From Faeciplasma sp900553675 (GTDB lineage Bacteria > Bacillota > Clostridia > Oscillospirales > Ruminococcaceae), in assembly GCA_958428235.1 (NCBI GenBank), contig CAUAFG010000007.1:1-64000 (forward strand): a stretch of DNA of 64,000 nt, given 5' to 3'. How positions within the stretch are numbered: the first letter of the stretch is position 1; every line of letters starts with the position of its first letter. Both the position numbers and the translations under genes were made by a program. Shown in pieces: positions 54,113 through 62,749 of this stretch. The notes under the pieces are model-generated. The model saw nothing but the letters and a program-made list of their open reading frames with translations. It was not told the DNA's origin and searched no databases.

Positions 54113-55366
54113 TCATTCATCGATTATAACATTATCCCCCAGTCCAAGCTCTGCGATAATCCTTTGCATACTGTCGTCGATCTCGCAGCCGCTTATTATC
54201 GGGATGGCTGTAAGCTCCGAGCCGGAAAGCTCATCGTTCACCGTTTGCATAACCGCCTTTAATATGTAGGCGGAGCTTAAGCCTTCAAAGGAAACAACGC
54301 TGCCGTCGCTCCTTGTGACCCTTACGCCAAGCTCGGTAGGGTTGAATCTTACGTAGATGTTTTTGGTGCCAAGCTGATCCGGAGCTTTCAGGATTTCCGC
54401 CTTGCCGGATATGATATCGCCCGCGTCAAGCTCTACAAAGCTCTGTTTGCCCTCTCCGAACGAAGCGATGGCATAGCTTGAAAACTCGCCAAGCGCCTTA
54501 TACCTCGTCTGGGATTTTACCCTGTCGCCGATATAGTCAAGGTCCTTTTTGCGAAGGTCGGGGAACTCCACTTCTCCTAAGATTATACTGTCGAATCCGG
54601 CGTCGGATATCTCCTTAACAAAGCCCGCTATGTAATCGCGCGATTTCTGCTCGAACGGCGAAAGCCACGGTTTGCCGCCGCTTGAAAGGGCGTTATCCAG
54701 CCAGCGCGAGGTTGAGCCCTGAATCATATACGCAACGCCCTTGTCGTACCACGAAGCTAAATGGTCGCTCAGCGCAGACACCCTTGCATAAAGGGTTAAT
54801 CCGGACGTTTTTGCGTAATCCGCCGCCTCTTTAAGATTGGATATGCCGTTCGGCGCGATAGCTTCGGCAAGAGCCGCCAGCTCGCTTTGTGTGTTGTAAA
54901 GCACCGCTCCGCCATCTGCCACAAGCTCTATGCATATGCCGCTGTAGTTGTGGTCAACGGCGTATTTTACCCTTTCGGCAACAAGCGTATCATAGTCTGC
55001 GCCGCTCTTTCCGGGGTAGGCGACATACAGGATGTTTCTTGCCTCGGTCGGCTGGGGCTGGAGCGCAGGCTCGGAGCTTGCCGTCGGCTCCGAGGTGGGG
55101 TCAGCTTCGTCCTGCTCCGGCGCGGTCGTCACCGGCAGGTGGGTATCGCCCTCCACCGGCGGAGGAGGATTATCCGGCGTGGTATTGGCAGGTCTGCCGC
55201 TGAAATAATCGACTATCGGTTTGCCGACGCTATAGCCGATAAAGACCATAGCCGCCAGAAGAACTATCATTATAATAATTCCCACAGCCGAATTGCCGGA
55301 TTTCTTATCAGAGAAAATCGGCTTTTTTCTGCTTCTTGTTTTGTATCTTTTTTGCTGGTTGGACAT
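54113..55366 (-). CDS. Secreted/anchored DUF4015 putative glycoside-hydrolase-like protein
   Basis: 417 aa. Basic cytoplasmic start, one membrane segment (about 27-48), a Pro/Thr/Glu-rich linker (about 60-108), then a TIM-barrel DUF4015-type domain (ILYVAYPGKSGADYDTLVAERVKYAVDHNYSGICIEL..., LTLYARVSALSD). Extracellular with an N-terminal anchor. DUF4015 is annotated as a putative glycoside hydrolase but has no proven activity that I know of. It is the last gene of the Rnf-like operon, 30 nt after it. Confidence 0.78.
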   Translation of the reverse strand: MSNQQKRYKTRSRKKPIFSDKKSGNSAVGIIIMIVLLAAMVFIGYSVGKPIVDYFSGRPANTTPDNPPPPVEGDTHLPVTTAPEQDEADPTSEPTASSEPALQPQPTEARNILYVAYPGKSGADYDTLVAERVKYAVDHNYSGICIELVADGGAVLYNTQSELAALAEAIAPNGISNLKEAADYAKTSGLTLYARVSALSDHLASWYDKGVAYMIQGSTSRWLDNALSSGGKPWLSPFEQKSRDYIAGFVKEISDAGFDSIILGEVEFPDLRKKDLDYIGDRVKSQTRYKALGEFSSYAIASFGEGKQSFVELDAGDIISGKAEILKAPDQLGTKNIYVRFNPTELGVRVTRSDGSVVSFEGLSSAYILKAVMQTVNDELSGSELTAIPIISGCEIDDSMQRIIAELGLGDNVIIDE

Positions 55367-55395
55367 AACACGACTCCTGACAAGGTAAGTTATCG

Positions 55396-55974
55396 CTAAC
55401 GATTGATTGCAAATATTATCATTGAAATAATACCGATATAAAGGCTGTATATGGGAAAGCCCCTGAAAGCGGCTGGGATATCATCAGAGCTTAGCTTTTC
55501 ATAATTCGCCGAGATAATATAAGCCGCCAGCGCAAAGCCTATTCCTATTGCGGCGGCGTTGAACAGCCGCGCGCCTAAACTGCCGTTCATAACCGTATTC
55601 GAGAACAGCGCACAGAGTACGGTGCAGTTGAACGCGGAAAGGTGGACATACTTTTTAAGACTCTTAAAAGCGGGCTTGGATACAAACCATATAACCAAAA
55701 GCGTTAATATATATACAGTACCCAGCGAAAGGATATATATGCTCGGTAAAAATCGCATGGCAGTCGGGCTTTTCTGCATGAAAATCTCAAATAAATAGGT
55801 TATCAGGCTTGAAAGCACCGCAAATTCGGTTATAAAGCCGCCGAACGAAAGAATATTCCAGTGCTTTTTAGACATCTCAATAAGCGTGCTTGTTCCCAAA
55901 GCCGTTGTAAAGATAACGTTTTCGAGGACTATCGCGGAGAGCGAGACTAAAATCACCTGCAAAAATCCGGTCAT
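55396..55974 (-). CDS. RnfA-like membrane protein with a reduced cysteine set
   Basis: 192 aa, six membrane segments. It aligns along its length with RnfA/RsxA: the N-terminal LGTST replaces LGxCP, the mid AFNCTVLC matches TTNCAVLG, and the C-terminal SDDIPAAFRGFP matches the conserved VADVPAPFRG. In characterised Rnf complexes, two Cys of RnfA and two of RnfE hold an intramembrane Fe-S cluster. Here the first Cys is Ser29; the second is kept as Cys117. It overlaps rnfE by 4 nt. Confidence 0.82.
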   Translation of the reverse strand: MTGFLQVILVSLSAIVLENVIFTTALGTSTLIEMSKKHWNILSFGGFITEFAVLSSLITYLFEIFMQKSPTAMRFLPSIYILSLGTVYILTLLVIWFVSKPAFKSLKKYVHLSAFNCTVLCALFSNTVMNGSLGARLFNAAAIGIGFALAAYIISANYEKLSSDDIPAAFRGFPIYSLYIGIISMIIFAINR

Positions 55975-56591
55975 TTCGCCACCGCCTTTTTCTGCGTCAG
56001 CCTGATTACGCTTCTGAATCCGGCGCTGAGCAGGGCAAGGATTATAAACCCTCCGAACACAGTTGAAGCTGTAGGCACCGTCAGCGGCAAAAAGCTTACT
56101 CCGAAAAAGCCGCCGTTTGTCAAAAGCTCGCGCACCGTCCCGAAAAACAGCAGAGCTATGTCGTATCCCAGAATATACATCGCCGCAAGCTCAAACATAT
56201 ATGACCTTTTTAAGCGGTAGAACTTGGATTCCGTCCTTACGGTTATCAGCGAATTGGTTATAAGCAGAGGGGCATATATTCCCAGAGCCGCCAAGCTTGC
56301 CGGCATGATCCTTTCCATTAAAAGCGAGACCGGTACATACACCATCGACGCCACAAGGGTATATAATATAATGCGGACGGTGTAAACCAGCCTCCGCGGA
56401 ACAAAGGAGCAAACGGCAACGGTTATATATGTAACAAGGCTGAAAACTATACATATCGCCAGTGCGGGCAGAAAGCCTGTCGCCACCGCAACTGCGGGAG
56501 CTATGATTGAGCCGCTTGAAAGCAGGGCGTTCGAGGTTAATAGCGCTTCCTTTCCGGCTATGCTCAGGTTGGTTTGGTTCGACGAAGCCAT
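55971..56591 (-). CDS. RnfE-like membrane protein lacking both cluster cysteines
   Basis: 206 aa, six membrane segments. Recognisable RnfE/RsxE landmarks: LGIYAPLLITNSLITVRTESK (canonical LGI-x-IPLIVTNC) and the VRELLTNGGFFG segment. The two conserved Cys are replaced (Ala31 in IIAPA; Ser114 in TNS). Second gene of the D-E-A operon. Start after TAGGAGGATAGG. Confidence 0.8.
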   Translation of the reverse strand: MASSNQTNLSIAGKEALLTSNALLSSGSIIAPAVAVATGFLPALAICIVFSLVTYITVAVCSFVPRRLVYTVRIILYTLVASMVYVPVSLLMERIMPASLAALGIYAPLLITNSLITVRTESKFYRLKRSYMFELAAMYILGYDIALLFFGTVRELLTNGGFFGVSFLPLTVPTASTVFGGFIILALLSAGFRSVIRLTQKKAVAK

Positions 56592-56657
56592 CGCGATCCT
56601 ATCCTCCTAATATAATAGTGCTTAAAAAATCAAAATTGTGTCAATTAATGCAAAAAT

Positions 56658-57845
56658 TTATTTCTGCTTTTCAGACTTCTTATTTTTATGCGATTCCTTA
56701 TGCGATTCTGCGTGAGATTCCTTATGCGGTTCCTTATCGGGTTTTGTATCAGAAATTGTATCAGGGTTCGCGTCGGATTCTGTAACCGATTTCTTTCGCG
56801 ATTCCCCGCGCTTTTTGGGAGCGGTATCCTCGGTATAAGTTCTGAACTTTACATAGATAAACGCCTTGCTGATTTTCTGATCCAAAATCTCGCCAAGCTT
56901 TGAAAGCTTATTTCCGGCAAACAAGTCGAACCTGTCAAGCTCGGAGGAGAACACGGAGGCAATAAGGAATCCGAACACCGCGCTGTTTTCAAAGCCGCAG
57001 TATTTTCTTAAAACAAAGCTGACCGTTGAAAACGCGATGCCGTAAAGCGCCTGCGCAAAGCTCCTTCGCGGCACAAATCTTAAGTCGCACGCCATGAAGA
57101 CCAGAACGAACATAAACGAGCCGGTAATCACCGAATACATCGCGGCGGTCCACCCCGAAGCGGATATCGGGAACAAAACGAACAAAAGCGTGTTTGAAGC
57201 CACTGCGCTGAAAAACACGGATGGCGGAATATCGCGGAAGAAGTAAAGCGACACCGCGCATATAAGGATTATAAGCACGCAAGAGGTTCCCATAGGACCT
57301 GCAAGCTTGCCCCAGATTATATCCAGATAGCTTGCCGAGCTGAGCGAAACATCCACGTTGTGCGTAAACGAGCGCACCATAACATCGGGGACTTCGGCAC
57401 TCAGCGGAAGGCTTCCGAACGGCACCGGCACGGGGTATCTTAAAACGCTGTTGGGCCATGTCAGCGCGCAGAAGGCATACGCCACCGCCGCCGGACTGAA
57501 AATAAGGTTATTGTTCCCGCCGAAAGCAAATTTGCACACGGCAATCATGAAAACAGCGGCGAAAATAACGACTTTATACGGCACCGACGCCGGCATCAGC
57601 AGAGCAAGGATCATTCCGGACATTATCGGGGAGGTATCCACCAGCCGGAACCTTTTTTTAACTATCTGACAGCAGATATATTCAGTCAGCAGGCTAACGC
57701 CCACCGAAATAAGTGTGACAATAACCGCCCTTAAGCCGTAATAATAAAACGCCATTACGTTGAGGGCAAGCAAAAACGAAGTAGCTCTGGCGAACCTTTG
57801 CAGCTCGCTTCTTTCTTCATGAGATATGTGGTTTATTGAAATCAC
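56658..57845 (-). CDS. RnfD-like membrane protein with an altered flavin-attachment motif
   Basis: 395 aa. Rnf/Nqr D family: DTSPIMSGMILALLMP and AFGGNNNLIFSPAAVAYA match conserved RnfD loops. At the position of the SGAT motif (covalent FMN on Thr) it reads SSAS (residues 169-172), so flavinylation is doubtful though Ser is not impossible. The C-terminal 70 residues form a charged tail with repeated KESH/AESH/KPDK words. GTG start at 57845 with a poor ribosome site. Only 21 nt separate it from the divergent gene at 57867. Confidence 0.82.
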   Translation of the reverse strand: MISINHISHEERSELQRFARATSFLLALNVMAFYYYGLRAVIVTLISVGVSLLTEYICCQIVKKRFRLVDTSPIMSGMILALLMPASVPYKVVIFAAVFMIAVCKFAFGGNNNLIFSPAAVAYAFCALTWPNSVLRYPVPVPFGSLPLSAEVPDVMVRSFTHNVDVSLSSASYLDIIWGKLAGPMGTSCVLIILICAVSLYFFRDIPPSVFFSAVASNTLLFVLFPISASGWTAAMYSVITGSFMFVLVFMACDLRFVPRRSFAQALYGIAFSTVSFVLRKYCGFENSAVFGFLIASVFSSELDRFDLFAGNKLSKLGEILDQKISKAFIYVKFRTYTEDTAPKKRGESRKKSVTESDANPDTISDTKPDKEPHKESHAESHKESHKNKKSEKQK

Positions 57846-57866
57846 CGTCCATTTTGAGGTGCTAAA

Positions 57867-58196
57867 ATGAAGCTTTATATCAGGGCTTATCCCAAATTTA
57901 CAAAAGTTGTTTCGGCTTCCGGCAGTCTTTCAGACATCAAAGCACTAAGCCGAAAGCTTACCGACAAGGAAAGACTGTCGTCAAGCTCGCTCTACTCCCG
58001 CAAAAGCGAAGACGGGGGCGCGAATGAATATTATCTCTGCTTTGAAGCGGAGGCAAGAAAGCTCGAATCGCAGCTTGGAGACATATGCGAACATTCCGAG
58101 CGGGTATTCATCGGCAGGTACTACTATTCCATCATCCGCGAGCATTACATACCGATTATACAAAACAACGCGGCAGCCAAACTATCGCAGAAGTAA
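57867..58196 (+). CDS. MecA C-terminal-domain-like small protein
   Basis: 109 aa. The sequence order (SLSDIKALSRKLT...SSLYSRK...NEYYLCFE...CEHSER...IREHYIPIIQNNAAAKL) resembles the C-terminal, ClpC-binding domain of MecA adaptors, while the N-terminal substrate-binding domain is absent. The similarity is by eye and moderate. It shares a tiny intergenic space with rnfD and its end overlaps rpe on the other strand by 15 nt. Start after GAGGTGCTAAA. Confidence 0.55.
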   Translation: MKLYIRAYPKFTKVVSASGSLSDIKALSRKLTDKERLSSSSLYSRKSEDGGANEYYLCFEAEARKLESQLGDICEHSERVFIGRYYYSIIREHYIPIIQNNAAAKLSQK

Positions 58197-58826
58197 AGCG
58201 CTTCTTCTCATATTATCCGATCTGAAAAGATATGAGCCGGAAACCAGAACGTTTGCTCCGGCGTGTCTTACGCGGGGCGAGGTTTTGTCGGTTATTCCGC
58301 CGTCTACCTCGATATCCAGCGGGATATTCATCTGGTCGGCGTGCCCGCGCAGCGAAGCGATTTTGTCAAGCGTGAACTCTATAAATCCCTGACCGCCGAA
58401 GCCCGGCTCGACAGTCATAACAAGCGCCATATCCAGCTTTTTCAGATAGGGATAAAGCGAGCTTACAGGGGTGTTTGGCTTTACCGACATCCCCGCTTTC
58501 ATCCCCAAAAGATGGATTTTATCTATAAGAGCGTCTTTATCGCAATCGGTTTCTTCGTGAAATGTGATTATATCCGCACCGGCATTCTTAAAGGCTTCTA
58601 TGTACTTTTCCGGCTCGGAAATCATCAGGTGAACGTCGAACGGCAGAGGTGAATATTTCTTGATGGATTTAAGCACCGGAACGCCATAGCTTATATTCGG
58701 GACAAAGTGACCGTCCATAACGTCGAAGTGGATCATATCGCAGCCGCAATCCTGCGCTCTTTTAAGCTCGTCTCTAAGATTGCCGAAGTCGGCGGATAAA
58801 ATCGAAGCGGAAATCATTGTTTTCAT
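58182..58826 (-). CDS. rpe: Ribulose-phosphate 3-epimerase
   Basis: 214 aa, TIM barrel. ISASILSADFGNL, MIHFDVMDGHFVPNISYG, DVHLMISEPEKYI, MTVEPGFGGQGFI and EVDGGITDKT are all present with the metal His/Asp residues. Interconverts ribulose-5-P and xylulose-5-P in the pentose phosphate pathway, downstream of xylose and arabinose use. Confidence 0.97.
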   Translation of the reverse strand: MKTMISASILSADFGNLRDELKRAQDCGCDMIHFDVMDGHFVPNISYGVPVLKSIKKYSPLPFDVHLMISEPEKYIEAFKNAGADIITFHEETDCDKDALIDKIHLLGMKAGMSVKPNTPVSSLYPYLKKLDMALVMTVEPGFGGQGFIEFTLDKIASLRGHADQMNIPLDIEVDGGITDKTSPRVRHAGANVLVSGSYLFRSDNMRRSALLLR

Positions 58827-58868
58827 ACAAACACGACCTTATTTTATATATGAAATGCTCTGTACATC

Positions 58869-59021
58869 TTACAATGTGCTTGCATTGTAAATGCACTACA
58901 CATAATTATACATATTGATTATACTATATAAATACAAACTATGCAAGCGAATAATTGCAAACATTTTATTAACTTTCGGATTTTCTCAAAAAAGTGCCGC
59001 CAAGGACTTTTCTTGACGGCT
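58869..59021. other. Gap with two small palindromes upstream of rpe
   Basis: The 58827-59261 gap contains TTACAATG-(6)-CATTGTAA (58869-58890), a possible operator for rpe, and a hairpin GCCGcCAAG...CTTGaCGGC near 58997-59021. Short frames here have no support. The BlaI promoter lies at its right end. Confidence 0.45.
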
Positions 59022-59182
59022 ATAAGGAGGAATTTATATAAAACGGCTGGCAAGCCCCAGAATCCAAGCTCTCTTTTCCGGTTGGCTGTTTTAACGGGTT
59101 TGCCATCTGCCGTTAGTTTATAATATGGCTGCGGGCGGAAAAATGTCACAAAATATTTTTCGCAAAATTTTTACTTACCCCA

Positions 59183-59239
59183 TTGACAAATTTGGTCTAT
59201 TGGTGTAGACTATAGATATAAGGTCTATAGAAATAGACC
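59183..59239 (+). promoter_or_regulatory. Promoter and BlaI-type operators
   Basis: TTGACA (59183-59188), 17-nt spacer, TAGACT (59206-59211). Two dyads share a half-site: GGTCTAT...TAGACT (59194-59211, imperfect) and GGTCTAT-AGAA-ATAGACC (59222-59239, perfect). This twin arrangement fits dimeric BlaI/MecI repression. Confidence 0.8.
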
Positions 59240-59261
59240 ATTTGTGAAAGGAAGGATAATA

Positions 59262-59615
59262 ATGAAGCTGTCAAACAGCGAAATGAGCCTTATGGATATT
59301 ATATGGGAAAAGGCGCCGATAAAATCGGGAAATCTTGTTAAAGAAGCCCTTGATAAGCTTGGCTGGAAGAAATCCACGGTTTACACCATCGTTAAAAAGC
59401 TGACCTTAAAGGGTGCAGTGAAAAGCGAGGCTGCCGTTATAACCCCAATGTGCAAAAAGGACGAGGTCATGGGCGAGCGGTCGGACGAGCTTATCGAAAA
59501 GGGCTACAACGGCTCTTTGCCGATGTTTTTAGCGGCGTTTCTGCAAAAAGAAAAGCTCACCCGCGAGGAGGCGGAGGAGCTGAAAAGGCTTATCGACAGC
59601 TGCATCAACGATTAG
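59262..59615 (+). CDS. BlaI/MecI-family repressor
   Basis: 117 aa: winged helix KLSNSEMSLMDIIWEKAPIKSGNLVKEALDKLGWKKSTVYTIVKKL, then the dimerisation helices. The family cleavage region is short here. Start ATG 59262 after GAAAGGAAGGATAAT. Followed by an M56 peptidase gene, the usual sensor partner. Three copies of ACGATTAGC lie at and after its stop (59608-59655). Confidence 0.92.
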   Translation: MKLSNSEMSLMDIIWEKAPIKSGNLVKEALDKLGWKKSTVYTIVKKLTLKGAVKSEAAVITPMCKKDEVMGERSDELIEKGYNGSLPMFLAAFLQKEKLTREEAEELKRLIDSCIND

Positions 59616-59693
59616 CACGGCTACTCAACGATTAGCAAAGCAAATCACGATTAGCGTCAACATTTACATATCAGGAAAGGAGGGACGATTGCC

Positions 59694-61543
59694 GTGATGA
59701 AAGATATTTTCTCAGCTATTGCCGACATGAGCATTACCGGCTCTTACATAATTCTGGCAGTGCTGATAATTCGCGCGGCTATGAAAAGGCTTCCCAAAAG
59801 GTTTTCGTATATGCTCTGGGCGATACCGGCTCTGCGGCTTTTGTGTCCGTTTACAATACCCTCGGCGGTGAGTCTGTTCAATATCGTCAAGCCGCGAGCT
59901 GCCGAAAAAAGGATTATTCAAGCCGCAGAGGTTGTCAGCAGGGCAGTCCCCGTCACATATAACGCTGCCCCCGAATATATCCCCACTGAGACTGCGGCGG
60001 CATATAATTCCCTGACAAGCCGACCAGCACCTGCCGTCAACACAAGCTTCAAGCCTGATATCGGCGAAATAGTCGCTTGGGTATGGCTGACAGTCGCTGT
60101 GGGGATAGTGATATACTGCGCCGTGTGCTATCTCAGAATGTATATTACCCTTAAAGGCTCACGCAGGGACGGAGACTATTATATCAGCTCGAAAATAGAA
60201 TCCCCGCTTGTGTTCGGGTTTATCTGTCCAAAAATATATCTTACAGAAGGACTTTCCGAAACGGACATCCGCTGCATTTTAGCTCACGAGCGCACCCACA
60301 TAAGGCGGGGCGACCATATTGCCAAGCTAATATGCATAGCCATTGCAGCCCTGCACTGGTTCAACCCGCTTGTGTGGATAGGCATAAACCGAATGAACAA
60401 GGACATGGAACTCTCCTGCGACGAAGCGGCGCTCGGCTCCTTGGAAGCGAGAGCAAAAAGGCGTATGCTAAAGCGCTTTTAAACATGGCTCTCAAGCAGA
60501 ACAGAATAAGCCTTTGCTGAGTGCTATGCTTTGGAGAGAAGAACATAAAAACAAGAATTAAAGGAGTGTTAAGCATGAAAAAGCCCAAAATTATTGCGAT
60601 TGTCGCAGCGGTTGCCGTTGTTGTCGTGTCGGCGGTATGCCTTTTGACAAGCGCGCTGCCGGAGAAGCCTATGCCGATGGAGGGTACAAACATCAACCAA
60701 TTGCTAAACTCGGGTACGGGCTACATACCGGATATCAAATCCGACAAGGCTTTATCATATGCCGGAGCCGAGGACCGCATCTGCCTGAGCATAAAAACCT
60801 GCGGCGATTACCGATTCGGTCTTGTCGCACAAAAGGCGTTTGTAGACAGTGAAAGAAACGACAACAAGATATATGTTTCACGGTTAGAGCTTATGTTTAC
60901 GAACGGAACTAATCGCGTCGGCAGCATGATTCTCCCCGGCGAAAACTACGTGCTCGATTCAGACAAACTTGACAGCTATCTTATTGTAAAGGATTTAAAA
61001 CGTCCGCTGGTTATATTCAACTCAAATATCGACAATACCTCGCATATTTTCTCATTTGATGAAAAGGAAAGGTTTATTGTCATGGGCGAGCCGCTGACTG
61101 CCGATAAATCACCGCTTGCCTCTCAAAGCCTGCGTTCGGACGCTTCGTTGAGCAGCTATAGCGATTATCTTTACAGTCCCGACAACAACATCCGCATAAC
61201 CTTCGATTTTTGGGAGCATACCTATGATATTCAGTACGACTGCTTTGAGCCGAGCGACGTTATCACGCGGTACCTCGAGGCTCAGGTGATAGGCGATGTA
61301 ATGGAATGCGAAATCAGTGAGATTGCCGAAGCCTTTGAATATGGCGGACTTGCCTTCTACGGCATAGGCAAGGGCAATATGCTTGAAGGTCACGGCGGAG
61401 TGTACAAGGCGAGCTACAGTCTTAAATATCGCGACAACGCGGAGGAACCGCGGGAGGAGTTCTTTATAGTCCGCTTTGTGGAAGGCAATGCAAGAATAGA
61501 AAAGATTATCCCCTGCGACCTGAAGGTAATGGCAGAACCATAG
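59694..61543 (+). pseudogene. BlaR1/M56-family sensor peptidase, frame-broken
   Basis: The 5' part has membrane segments and the M56 zinc motif LAHERTHIRRGDH plus ELSCDEAALGS, then shifts frame at 60456-60480. Adding one A to the AAAAA run restores KKAYAKALLNMALKQNRIS. That frame meets a TGA at 60518, after which the same frame resumes as LCFGEKNIKTRIKGVLSMKKPKIIAIVAA, exactly the sequence expected after an M56 domain. The C-terminal part (to 61543) is an extracellular domain of unknown type. At least two lesions, so either a true pseudogene or poor sequence here. Confidence 0.75.
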
Positions 61544-61793
61544 AAAAAAGGCTGACTTCCGAAGAAGATGAGCAAATATACTTCCTCGACAAAGACAGCG
61601 GCGAAGAGTATGTTTTACACAAACGGATAGGTCCCTTAATCACCTACTCCACAGGCACAGAAATAGTGCAGGGCTATTCGCTTGAAAAGATACCCGAAGG
61701 CACAGACATAGAACTCTGCTACAACGGCGACGAGGTAACCGAAGACTCTATAGCATACTTGAAAATTCTTTATTGGAATCCGCTTGCACAGTA
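61544..61793 (+). pseudogene. Coding remnant without a start codon
   Basis: In the frame beginning ...RTIEKRLTSEEDEQIYFLD there are about 83 sense codons with protein-like composition, ending NPLAQ-stop at 61793. There is no usable start, and it follows the BlaR1 gene in a different frame (-1). It is probably the true C-terminus of that protein or of a lost neighbour. Confidence 0.5.
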
Positions 61794-61878
61794 AGCATTG
61801 TGTTTCACACGGCAGGCTCTGAAATATGAGCCTGCCGTGGCATCGGCAAGCTCGCCACAAGTTAATCGCGCATATCAC

Positions 61879-61907
61879 AAAAAAGGGAGCGGATTTTACT
61901 CGCTCCC
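61879..61907 (-). terminator. Terminator of the large RNA candidate
   Basis: Minus strand GGGAGCG / CGCTCCC stem with a 9-nt loop, followed by TTTTTT. Confidence 0.85.
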
Positions 61908-62567
61908 TGTTGCTATTCAATTTTTTTGTGAAACTATTCGGTCTGCCGCGTTTCAAGTGGCGAGCCTTTTCTTCATTTCACTTATTCCAAATTGTACTTT
62001 GGACTCACCCTTTCACTGCTAAGTTCTGATATTGGTTCCGTACATTTTCATTGGAATCAATCCTTTATATTTTATTGCAGTGACTACTGCTTGGGGTTAT
62101 ATATCAATCGCTTTGCAACGTCTTAAATTTTACAGCTTTATATAGCCCATTGGACTCATTACCTTTCTGCTTACTTGATTAAATGTTTGGACTTTTAGCC
62201 CACATAAGAATCACTCTTTCGATGTTCAAGTCGGATCGGTTGGCTGATTATCTTTTAAAAACGTTGAAGCCGAGTTTGACTTCTTTAAGGTTATGCACAG
62301 ATTGCCGGACTCACGCCTTTCTATATAGATTTTGGTTAGTTAGTTCCGCTTCGTGCAGCTTTCATAGAAATCAGATCCTTTTGGTAAACCCCTGACGGCT
62401 TAAGTTTTTTATCAGCTTTTGCCGCAGGCACAGGTTGTTATTTGTTTGCCAGCCTATGATGTTTGGGTAGTTGCTTAAAGCGATTACCTCTTCATTGGAA
62501 CCCTCTCCCTTAGTTTTTTAAGCCACTTGGCTTTTGCCTCCTCGGCTTTTCTTTATCTCTCTTCTGT
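61879..62567 (-). ncRNA. Large structured non-coding RNA candidate, about 690 nt
   Basis: A minus-strand transcription unit with no convincing reading frame in either direction, bounded by a near-consensus promoter and an intrinsic terminator. The predicted RNA is A-rich between many short hairpins, for example GCAGU/ACUGC, UCCAAA/UUUGGA and GGC-AAAA-GCC. It contains five copies of a motif reading GAAAGG(N0-2)UGAGUCC or close variants. Size and style fit the large ornate bacterial RNAs (ROOL, GOLLD, OLE classes), but I cannot assign it to one by eye. It is not RNase P, tmRNA or 6S as far as their hallmark sequences show. Confidence 0.65.
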
Positions 62568-62573
62568 GATTAC

Positions 62574-62602
62574 ACTATACCATACTTTTTGTGATTTGTC
62601 AA
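62574..62602 (-). promoter_or_regulatory. Promoter of the large RNA candidate
   Basis: Minus strand TTGACA (62602-62597), 17-nt spacer, TATAGT (62579-62574). One mismatch to consensus, as strong as the rpsF promoter in this window. Confidence 0.85.
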
Positions 62603-62749
62603 TAGGTTTTTTAAACTTTTTTCAATATTTTTATTTATTTTTTCTTTTGCTTAAAACCATTGACTTTATAAGAGGAATCGTATATAATATTAGCGTAATA
62701 ATTCAATGCAAACGTGACAAACTATATCCCGAAAGGAATTGCAGATATT

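Noticed and set aside
54887..55399. 170-aa plus-strand frame opposite the DUF4015 gene
   Set aside because: A shadow frame; the minus strand has the membrane anchor, linker and barrel domain of a real protein.
58919..59149. 76-aa minus-strand frame between rpe and blaI
   Set aside because: Somewhat protein-like sequence, but a GTG start with no ribosome site and no family I recognise.
61636..61956. 106-aa minus-strand frame near the large RNA
   Set aside because: It crosses the RNA terminator and runs antisense to a better coding remnant; no start context.
61879..62567. Assigning the large RNA to ROOL, GOLLD or OLE
   Set aside because: Size and style fit, but I cannot match a class by eye; a covariance-model search is needed.
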